From: Promethearchaeota archaeon CR_4
GTDB taxonomy: Archaea; Asgardarchaeota; Lokiarchaeia; Sigyniarchaeales; CR-4
Direction of reading: 5' to 3'
Length of the DNA: 5,094 bases
Assembly: GCA_001940655.1 (NCBI GenBank)
Contig: MBAA01000201.1
Span: 658-5,751 of the forward strand
Below are positions 1 through 4,716 of this stretch, in pieces. Under the pieces are notes generated by a model. That model was not told the DNA's origin. It saw only the letters and a program-made list of their open reading frames with translations, and did not search any database. The position numbers and the translations under genes are program-made. Position 1 is the first letter of the stretch. Each line of letters opens with the position of its first letter.

Positions 1-43
1 GCCTTGTCAGGAACGTGCACAAGTCTATAAAACACCGATCGTT

Positions 44-59
44 TTTCAAAATTTTGAAA
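44..59. repeat. 16-bp perfect palindrome, possible operator
   Basis: TTTCAAAATTTTGAAA is identical to its own reverse complement. Perfect palindromes of this length are typical of dimeric regulator sites, but its AT-richness makes a chance origin possible. A second, shorter palindrome sits at 76-85 and contains a TATA-like core. Together they could be the control region of a gene running leftwards off the window, which is inference only. Confidence 0.35.
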
Positions 60-126
60 GAATAACGAAAATCACCCATATATGGATTGGGGCACGGCCC
101 GGCAAAAACCGCGAATCAAGGATTTA

Positions 127-286
127 ATGATCAGTTCTTTTTTAAAAGATAGGAGTTCTACAATATGAATTATTCGAGGGATTATTTGAAGCATTTACTC
201 ATTTTGGTGTGAGTCTTGAGGAAGGAGGGGACTTAGGAAAGCAATTCCATAAAATACCGGGCGAGATTAATGAAAATAAAGAATAA
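127..286 (+). pseudogene. Possible small gene broken by a frameshift at a T6A4 tract
   Basis: An ATG at 127, with AAGGA four bases upstream, opens a frame that reads MISSFLK and then leaves frame. In the next frame (+1), 146-286 is open for 46 sense codons with a protein-like composition: hydrophobic and acidic at first (residues YELFEGLFEAF), ending in a charged tail and a TAA. That second frame has no ATG, GTG or TTG before 209. The two frames meet at TTTTTTAAAA (138-147), so one base less there would join them into a protein of about 52 residues. The choices are a sequencing or assembly indel, a true pseudogene, a slippage site, or chance. I recognise no family. Confidence 0.25.
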
Positions 287-296
287 CACATTTAAG

Positions 297-306
297 TAAT
301 ATAAAT
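297..306 (+). promoter_or_regulatory. Candidate archaeal TATA box for the gelsolin-domain gene
   Basis: TAATATAAAT resembles the archaeal TATA consensus. With the usual spacing of about 26 bases, transcription would begin near 328, leaving a leader of roughly 70 bases before the ATG at 397. The surrounding sequence is AT-rich, so the match is not specific. Confidence 0.3.
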
Positions 307-378
307 CAAGATATTTACAGGAAATCAAATATTCTCTCGATACCTAGAGATTGAAATAACAAATGACTTTTCTTGAGA

Positions 379-384
379 GTGATC
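379..384 (+). promoter_or_regulatory. Candidate ribosome binding site that decides the gelsolin gene start
   Basis: GTGATC matches the downstream half of the archaeal Shine-Dalgarno sequence GGAGGTGATC. It lies 6 bases before GTG 391 and 12 before ATG 397, and overlaps GTG 379, arguing against the two most upstream starts. The GGAGG half is poorly matched, so support is modest. Confidence 0.35.
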
Positions 385-396
385 AGTCCCGTGAGT

Positions 397-1737
397 ATGG
401 ATTATCGCGATTTCGTGGTTTACAATCTTCACGATAGTGGGGAAATCTCAGAAATTGAAGTTAATGCGGATGAAGTCCAGAAGATACTCGACCCGAAAGA
501 AGTTTTCATGCTAGTTCGACAAGATATGCGACGAATTTTTATTTGGAAGGGATCGGTATCGCCCGTCCGGAAGCGCTTTATCTCTGCTCGTCGGGCAACA
601 CTATTGCAGGAGGATATCCGTAAAAGTGGTGGGCGAGCATTGAAGATCGTATCCGTGGATCAAGGGGATGAACCCGAGGAGTTTCTCGAAACCTTTCATC
701 TTGAATCGATGCCGGTTACCGAAGTATTAGAGGATATGCGTTATGTGAGGAATGTCGATCGTGATGCAGAAGCCGCGAATCCTAATGTTGCAGCAGCCCC
801 TCCCGAGGGTAGCACGGCTCACGGCACCGCAGAAGAATTTATGGAGCAAAAGAAGGCCGTTCCAAAAGCACCAATCAGTATCTCTGCGGAATCTCCCGCA
901 ATATCTGGAGAACCCATTCTATTCGATGAAGAGGAACCAGCGGAAGTAGAAAAATCCGAATTGAAGAAAATCCCTGCAAAATCCAAACCCAAGCCTCCCG
1001 TGCGAAAGGTGAAACCCGAACCAGAACAACCAATAACAAAAACTTCTACGAAACCTTTCACCCCAATAATAAATAAGGCTGATGAAGAGATGGTGTTAAA
1101 GGATGTACTCGGTAATCCAGTTCCTGCAGGAGCCAAGCGCATTAACGTGATCATCGGTAATAAATTAATTGGTTCAATCCTCCAACAAAAATCGATTCTT
1201 GGTAAATCCGTGGAGTCAACGGTTTGGGGCGAATTCGAGGAATTGCCAAATGGGTGTGCGGAAATCTTGGGCAGCGTTCGCATCTACACTAATCAGGAGA
1301 AAGGGATCGTGGTCGCGGAGGACCTCATCCAGTCAGATCTCAAATCAAAGATCGAAATAAAAGAAGACGTGAAAATCGGCAGCGAGAAACCAGACGAAAT
1401 TCTCGTAGAAGTGTCAAAAATCCCCCTTCCGAAAGGTATGAAACGCTTAAATGTAGTGCTCGGATCTCTCCTCTACGGACCCGTAACACAGCAAAAATCC
1501 GTACTCGGTAAATCTGTCGAGAAGTTAGCGTGGGAACAAATCTCTGACCTGCCAGGGGGATGTGTAGAACTCCAGGGTATAATTCGCATCTTCGTTGACG
1601 CGGAAAAGGGCATTGTCAAGGCAGTGGACATTTTTGAAGGCAATGTCTCGGACATAGGAACATCTGGAGAACAAGGGGACGAATCTACAACCACGAAACG
1701 CCGCAAATTACCTGGAATCCCCAAGGGTGATAATTAA
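397..1737 (+). CDS. Gelsolin-like domain protein with duplicated C-terminal domain
   Basis: A 446-residue soluble protein with no signal peptide or membrane segment. Residues about 22-102 form a gelsolin-like domain: the strand EVFMLV (35-40), the core IFIWKG (47-52), a basic helix, and the closing VDQGDEPEEF (87-96), the usual end of the fold. Gelsolin domains bind actin, often with calcium; Asgard members with actin-regulating activity are known, so a cytoskeletal role is likely but inferred. Residues 103-230 are a disordered linker, acidic first and then K/P-rich. Residues 233-312 and 335-414 are two copies of an 80-residue domain I cannot name. A charged tail ends in KRRK. Start choice: in-frame TTG 373, GTG 379 and GTG 391 also exist. 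The ATG at 397 is preferred because GTGATC at 379-384, complementary to archaeal 16S rRNA, lies upstream; GTG 391 is the main alternative. Confidence 0.9.
   Translation: MDYRDFVVYNLHDSGEISEIEVNADEVQKILDPKEVFMLVRQDMRRIFIWKGSVSPVRKRFISARRATLLQEDIRKSGGRALKIVSVDQGDEPEEFLETFHLESMPVTEVLEDMRYVRNVDRDAEAANPNVAAAPPEGSTAHGTAEEFMEQKKAVPKAPISISAESPAISGEPILFDEEEPAEVEKSELKKIPAKSKPKPPVRKVKPEPEQPITKTSTKPFTPIINKADEEMVLKDVLGNPVPAGAKRINVIIGNKLIGSILQQKSILGKSVESTVWGEFEELPNGCAEILGSVRIYTNQEKGIVVAEDLIQSDLKSKIEIKEDVKIGSEKPDEILVEVSKIPLPKGMKRLNVVLGSLLYGPVTQQKSVLGKSVEKLAWEQISDLPGGCVELQGIIRIFVDAEKGIVKAVDIFEGNVSDIGTSGEQGDESTTTKRRKLPGIPKGDN
460..702 (+). other. Gelsolin-like domain (coding segment)
   Basis: Residues 22-102 of the protein starting at 397. 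The segment follows the gelsolin-repeat layout: a leading helix (DEVQKIL), buried strand EVFMLV, an exposed turn with D43, strand RIFIWKG, a long basic helix (about 57-77) and the terminal strand plus EP-E-F motif. There is a single copy, whereas animal gelsolins have three or six. Calcium ligands cannot be assigned with confidence from sequence alone. Confidence 0.85.
1093..1332 (+). repeat. Protein repeat A of an unrecognised 80-residue domain
   Basis: Residues 233-312. It aligns without gaps to repeat B, 306 bases (102 codons) downstream, with 38 of 80 residues identical by hand count. Shared landmarks are P-P-x-G-x-KR-x-NV, G-x-x-L-x-G, QQKS-x-LGKSVE, a lone W, LP-x-GC-x-E, RI and EKGIV-x-A-x-D. 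The alternation of hydrophobic residues suggests a beta-rich fold. I do not recognise the family. Confidence 0.85.
1399..1638 (+). repeat. Protein repeat B of the same unrecognised domain
   Basis: Residues 335-414. It is the second copy of the domain in 233-312, separated from it by a 22-residue charged hinge. Codons for identical residues differ often (for example the LGKSVE codons in the two copies), so the duplication is old and kept by selection on the protein, not a recent DNA repeat. Confidence 0.85.
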
Positions 1738-1773
1738 TTTCACCGTTCCTTAATTTTGATTGAACTTTTTCTC
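1738..1773 (+). terminator. T-rich spacer between convergent genes, likely + strand terminator
   Basis: The 36-base gap contains TTAATTTT and CTTTTTCTCTT on the + strand, fitting archaeal intrinsic termination at oligo-T tracts without need of a hairpin. The - strand of the gap is A-rich with no T-run, so a terminator for the PhoU-type gene is not evident here. Confidence 0.4.
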
Positions 1774-2766
1774 TTATTCTATCAAATTACAAATGTCGAT
1801 GGCATATTGGTAAATCTGTTGCAGGTTAGTAAAGACAATGAAATAACTGGTGTTCTCAGACCGTCCACCCATAGTGTTGAGTAACTGGTCGACTTCCATT
1901 CGTAAACCAATCTCATCTTGAGCGTGGCGAATGACTTCTTGGATGATCTTCGAATTCGTTTGAATGAGGGCAGTTTGAGTTTGTTGGTGGGCGTGAATCG
2001 CGCTCTCGAGATAACTTTGAAAAGATTCCCCAAGTGGTTGGGGGATTAGCTTAGTCGTGCCAGATTGGGACAAACGAAGTAGTTCCCGGGCAATATTCAC
2101 ACAACAATCCCCGAGGTTTTCTAAGATGTGGGCCATTAAGCGGTAGTCAACTATCTTGTATAAGGGGGTTTTGAGTTTTCCTAGCAGGGGAGACTCTTTG
2201 GCCAAACCGCGGATCTGGCGAACAATACTAAAATATAGGTTGTTTACATCCAAGTCTCGCGCGATGATATTATTTAATATGTCGGTTGGGGCACGATTCT
2301 GTGCGAAAATCGATTGGAGATTTTCAAATCCGGACATCACGAGCGTGTACAACTGGCGAATTCGTTGTACGAGGTCTTCGCGATTCATATCCACGAGAAA
2401 ATCTATTGTGATATAAGACGCATCTTCAGCCACGATCTGGGTACCGACTAAGGATTCCAAAATGAGCTTCGTCTCTCGACGATCCTCCGCGCTAATATGT
2501 CCGTCCTCCTTCTTCACAAGAATCTGCTGAGCGCCCATCAAATAAGCCATAGTTATGTTACGACGAATATTTTCGTCAAAGGGAAATGTGGTCACTTGAG
2601 GATTATTTTCCCCCGCAAGCTTGGGATTGGAGATGATCAGGTCAAGTTTACTCTCCCGAATTAAGAGTGGATCGCCAGGGATCAATGCGTTTTGTGCAAT
2701 CCATTTTTTCGGGAGGCTAATCGCGAAAGAATTTTGCCCGAGTTTTTGGATTTTACGATATTCCAT
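1774..2766 (-). CDS. PhoU-family regulator with N-terminal SpoVT/AbrB domain
   Basis: A 330-residue soluble protein. Residues 1-47 form a SpoVT/AbrB swapped-hairpin domain: MEYRKIQKLG, then the family's SLPKKW (17-22), then a GDPLLI strand. This domain usually binds DNA. From about residue 130 the protein is helical and matches PhoU: a first helix with R170-D-x-D (170-173), and DYRLMAHILENLGD (207-220) leading to NIAREL, the usual metal-associated PhoU motif. This arrangement is common in archaea, where such proteins are annotated as phosphate uptake regulators; their targets are mostly unproven. No phosphate transporter or two-component gene lies nearby, so a phosphate role is inferred from family only. 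Start: a TTG at 2778 would add four residues, but the ATG matches the family's usual N-terminus. The gene converges on the gelsolin-domain gene and diverges from pssA. Confidence 0.92.
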   Translation of the reverse strand: MEYRKIQKLGQNSFAISLPKKWIAQNALIPGDPLLIRESKLDLIISNPKLAGENNPQVTTFPFDENIRRNITMAYLMGAQQILVKKEDGHISAEDRRETKLILESLVGTQIVAEDASYITIDFLVDMNREDLVQRIRQLYTLVMSGFENLQSIFAQNRAPTDILNNIIARDLDVNNLYFSIVRQIRGLAKESPLLGKLKTPLYKIVDYRLMAHILENLGDCCVNIARELLRLSQSGTTKLIPQPLGESFQSYLESAIHAHQQTQTALIQTNSKIIQEVIRHAQDEIGLRMEVDQLLNTMGGRSENTSYFIVFTNLQQIYQYAIDICNLIE

Positions 2767-2785
2767 TTTAATCGCCAAGAACTGT

Positions 2786-2793
2786 ACTTATAG
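2786..2793 (-). promoter_or_regulatory. Candidate TATA box for the PhoU-family gene
   Basis: Read on the - strand this is CTATAAGT, centred about 24 bases before the ATG at 2766. That spacing would place the transcript start at or next to the ATG, giving a leaderless mRNA, consistent with the lack of a ribosome binding site there. The match to the consensus is moderate, and the 2814-2821 element could serve instead. Confidence 0.35.
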
Positions 2794-2813
2794 TTAGTAT
2801 TTCGTTATAGATG

Positions 2814-2821
2814 TTATAAAT
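2814..2821. promoter_or_regulatory. Candidate TATA box, possibly for the + strand lipid operon
   Basis: TTATAAAT on + is a good archaeal TATA match; on - it reads ATTTATAA. Used rightwards, it would start a transcript near 2845, giving pssA a leader of about 275 bases or transcribing the doubtful small frame at 2871. Used leftwards, it would start near 2790, about 25 bases before the PhoU-type ATG. Confidence 0.35.
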
Positions 2822-3109
2822 CTCCCCCTAGAATTGCATTCTCGTTTATCACCAAACAAGTCTTAATACTGTGGTTTTTATGGTGATGCTAGTGTTTGGA
2901 TTCTTACCGTTGGACGATTTTTTCCTTAACTCCTTCATTACCGCGGGAAAAATCTATTCCAGTCGGGGTATACTAGTCTTTATTACGTCCCTTGTAGAAT
3001 GGAATATGAATTCCTATTGTTTTGAATGGGATTTTCCTATTTGGAAAGAATTGAATAGTTTGGCAAAAATTGAAAATCTAACGATCTTAAAGATAGATAT
3101 ATAATCTTC

Positions 3110-3115
3110 AGAGGT
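3110..3115 (+). promoter_or_regulatory. Ribosome binding site of pssA
   Basis: AGAGGT, followed by CAC, matches most of GGAGGTGATC and ends six bases before the ATG at 3122. It supports this start over the later in-frame ATG at 3185. Confidence 0.7.
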
Positions 3116-3121
3116 CACGTC

Positions 3122-3991
3122 ATGGAGCATTCGCAGGATACTCGAAATTCAACTGGTGGTGTAGCACCTCATCCCTTCAAGATAATGAAGTTGAAGGATT
3201 ACATCACCCTGTTAGGAACCTTTTTTGGAATCCTCGCAATCTGGACGTGTATCGACCAAATGCGAGATCCCCAAATACAGGTCGCCCAAACGCTAGACTA
3301 CTTAGGCAATCTCTGGATGGCAGCCCTCTACATTGCCATCGGCACCGGGTGCGACCTCCTTGATGGATACGTTGCCCGGAAGCTCAACCAACACAATGAT
3401 ATCGGCGGGGAATTGGATTCGCTCAGCGATGTCATTGTGTTCTCGGTTGCACCTGCAGTCTTTATGTATAGTGTTTACGTAACGCAACTAGGAGGGACGT
3501 GGGCTCATCCCTTCCTCTTCCTAGCGTCAGTTTCCTTCGTGTGTTGTGGAGTCATTCGCCTTGCGTGGTTCAACATAAGCAAGGATGCGGAAGGGTATGT
3601 CGGACTTGTTGTGCCTGTTGGTGCACTCTACCTCGTCATGTATTATATTATGAACCTCTTCTGGGATGCAATTAAATGGTACCCGTCTTTGAATCCAATC
3701 ATCTATGCAATTACCCCCTTCTTCATTTTTCTTGTTGGTTTTTTGGAAATCTCACCCTTCCTTACCTATGACAAGTCGGTAAAGAAGAAACAAGGCCAGA
3801 CAAAAATTGGAATATTTGTCAGCATAGGGTTGGGCATCGTGATGGTCATCTGTGGCATCTGGTTTTTCGCGATAGCGGCGGTGATAACATTTTCCGTCAC
3901 TGTCACGGGTTTTTTAATGATCACAATCTACATCCTCATCGGTTTCCGTAATTGGTTGCGTGGTCGAAGAGCGGTAAAGGAAATAGCGTAA
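3122..3991 (+). CDS. CDP-alcohol phosphatidyltransferase, PssA type (archaetidylserine synthase)
   Basis: A 289-residue integral membrane enzyme. It has the complete CDP-alcohol phosphatidyltransferase signature D-x2-DG-x2-AR-x8-G-x3-D-x3-D at residues 78-103 (D78, D81, G82, A85, R86, G95, D99, D103), whose aspartates bind the metal and the CDP-lipid. The downstream IRLAWFN (145-151) and GLVVPVGA (161-168) correspond to the RLARFN and GLPxP blocks of serine-using PssA enzymes; the second Arg is Trp149 here. About eight hydrophobic segments are visible, the first near 28-44 and the last near 254-275, with a basic C-terminus. The likely reaction is CDP-activated lipid plus L-serine to phosphatidyl- or archaetidylserine plus CMP; archaeol as the lipid is inferred from the host. 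The next gene encodes the decarboxylase for its product, which strongly supports serine as substrate. Inositol or glycerol transfer is the less likely alternative. Confidence 0.93.
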   Translation: MEHSQDTRNSTGGVAPHPFKIMKLKDYITLLGTFFGILAIWTCIDQMRDPQIQVAQTLDYLGNLWMAALYIAIGTGCDLLDGYVARKLNQHNDIGGELDSLSDVIVFSVAPAVFMYSVYVTQLGGTWAHPFLFLASVSFVCCGVIRLAWFNISKDAEGYVGLVVPVGALYLVMYYIMNLFWDAIKWYPSLNPIIYAITPFFIFLVGFLEISPFLTYDKSVKKKQGQTKIGIFVSIGLGIVMVICGIWFFAIAAVITFSVTVTGFLMITIYILIGFRNWLRGRRAVKEIA

Positions 3992-4011
3992 AAAAATAAG
4001 GTTGTTATCTT

Positions 4012-4016
4012 GGAGG
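4012..4016 (+). promoter_or_regulatory. Ribosome binding site of psd, supporting a GTG start
   Basis: GGAGG lies ten bases before the GTG at 4027, within the 35-base gap after pssA. There is no ATG in the reading frame until 4156, which would cut off the first membrane segment, so the GTG start is well supported. Confidence 0.7.
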
Positions 4017-4026
4017 CACATAGATA

Positions 4027-4716
4027 GTGTTTGCAAAACCGGGACGGGGGTTATACTTCCCGCTCGTTATTATAGCGACATTTCTCACCTTCGTCCCTCT
4101 GTACCCCACGAATGGCTACATCGTCTCGTTATATTCAACGGTCCCATTGTGGGGGATGTTAACTATACTTCTCTATTTCTTGCGAGATCCAGAACGCCCC
4201 TTGATACCTAGCCAGGATTTAACAAGTCCCGCCGATGGCTACATAGTCGGAATCAATGAATCGGATGAGAAGGTTTCAATCCTCATAGAATTGCACGTAT
4301 CATGTGTCCACGTGCAGCGAACGCCCTTGGCGGGTAAGGTAACTAAGGTTGAGAAAGTTCAAGGCGAGTTCCGGCGGGTTTATTTCATCCGGAAGAAGCT
4401 TGTCGGCGAATCTGACGCCATCCAAAAGAACAGCCGAACAATAATCGAGCTGGAATCGCCGGAGGTACATCGCACGCGAATTGAATTAATTGCAGGAGCA
4501 CTAGCCCGACGTTGCATTCCTTACGTAAAAGTCGGAGACCAACTCGCTGCTGGCCAACGCGTGAGTATGATCCTCTTTGGTAGTCTCGTTAGGATCGAGG
4601 TTTACAACCTCGATTATATGCCAGCAGTGGACATCGGAGACCACGTGTTCGGTAACCGAACCATTATTTTGAAAAAACGGGAAAAACTTGGATTAACGCC
4701 CTCTCAGAGCAAGTAA
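4027..4716 (+). CDS. Phosphatidylserine (archaetidylserine) decarboxylase proenzyme
   Basis: A 229-residue proenzyme of the short, type II class. Two N-terminal membrane segments (about 9-27 and 31-51) lead into FLRDPERP (51-58) and SPADG (67-71), both family hallmarks. VHVQRTP (94-100) holds the active-site region His95. IAGALARR (155-162) and G170-D precede the LFGS site (183-186). Cleavage between Gly185 and Ser186 should turn Ser186 into the pyruvoyl group, giving a beta chain of 185 and an alpha chain of 44 residues. The product would be phosphatidyl- or archaetidylethanolamine made from the PssA product. One oddity: the residue before the VH motif, usually Asp or Asn, is Cys93. The gene starts with GTG and lies 35 bases after pssA, so the two are probably one operon. 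In archaea this gene is also called asd (archaetidylserine decarboxylase), not aspartate-semialdehyde dehydrogenase. Confidence 0.94.
   Translation: MFAKPGRGLYFPLVIIATFLTFVPLYPTNGYIVSLYSTVPLWGMLTILLYFLRDPERPLIPSQDLTSPADGYIVGINESDEKVSILIELHVSCVHVQRTPLAGKVTKVEKVQGEFRRVYFIRKKLVGESDAIQKNSRTIIELESPEVHRTRIELIAGALARRCIPYVKVGDQLAAGQRVSMILFGSLVRIEVYNLDYMPAVDIGDHVFGNRTIILKKREKLGLTPSQSK

Larger units (their letters stand above)
1..396. other. Upstream spacer without a convincing gene
   Basis: About 390 bases precede the first clear gene. The left edge is open in several frames, including + frame 3 to a stop at 63-65 and a - frame that could begin at a GTG at 35-33 and run off the window. None is long enough to call. 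From about 127 to 286 there is a short protein-like frame interrupted at a T/A homopolymer, treated separately. A small ATG frame at 165-212 (15 codons) has an AGGAG nine bases upstream, but its sequence looks unremarkable. A very strong GAAGGAGGGG at 221-230 has no start codon at a usable distance, so it is probably not a ribosome binding site. A 16-bp palindrome lies at 44-59 and a 10-bp one (CCATATATGG) at 76-85. The A/T-rich end of the spacer probably contains the promoter of the gelsolin-domain gene. Confidence 0.7.
2767..3121. other. Divergent intergenic region, with one doubtful small frame
   Basis: About 355 bases separate the two divergent genes. The left part carries candidate TATA elements for both strands. 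From 2871 (GTG) to 3104 a + frame of 77 codons is open, ending 17 bases before pssA. It has a hydrophobic, F/V/M-rich beginning and could be a small membrane protein, but it has no ribosome binding site, and its composition looks like translated AT-rich spacer, so I do not call it. Near the right end are ATCTTAAAGAT (3084-3094, 5-bp arms) and a TATATAA at about 3097-3103. The latter is too close to the pssA ATG to drive a transcript that includes it. Confidence 0.6.

Noticed and set aside
1..35. Start of a leftward gene (GTG at 35-33) at the window edge
   Set aside because: Only eleven to twelve codons are visible, there is no ribosome binding site, and + frames are equally open, so it cannot be called.
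221..230. GAAGGAGGGG as a ribosome binding site
   Set aside because: No ATG, GTG or TTG at a suitable distance downstream; it lies within the protein-like frame 146-286, where it encodes E-G-G.
819..1283. 154-codon open frame on - within the gelsolin-repeat gene
   Set aside because: It lies opposite a gene with recognisable domain and repeat structure. Its S/F/P-rich translation has no recognisable motif, as expected for an antisense shadow.
1473..1724. 83-codon frame on - over the second repeat
   Set aside because: Antisense to repeat B, whose protein-level conservation fixes the coding frame on +.
2156..2416. 86-codon + frame inside the PhoU-family gene
   Set aside because: Antisense to the conserved PhoU helices; no ribosome binding site or protein-like pattern.
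2767..2778. TTG start giving the PhoU-family protein four more residues
   Set aside because: The family usually starts at ME-x-RK; the ATG at 2766 gives exactly that, and the candidate TATA spacing fits it better.
3302..3487. 61-codon - frame over the pssA active-site region
   Set aside because: Opposite the perfect CDP-alcohol phosphatidyltransferase signature, so it is a shadow.
4002..4211. 69-codon + frame overlapping the start of psd
   Set aside because: The other frame carries the conserved membrane segments and the RDPERP motif, and is preceded by GGAGG.
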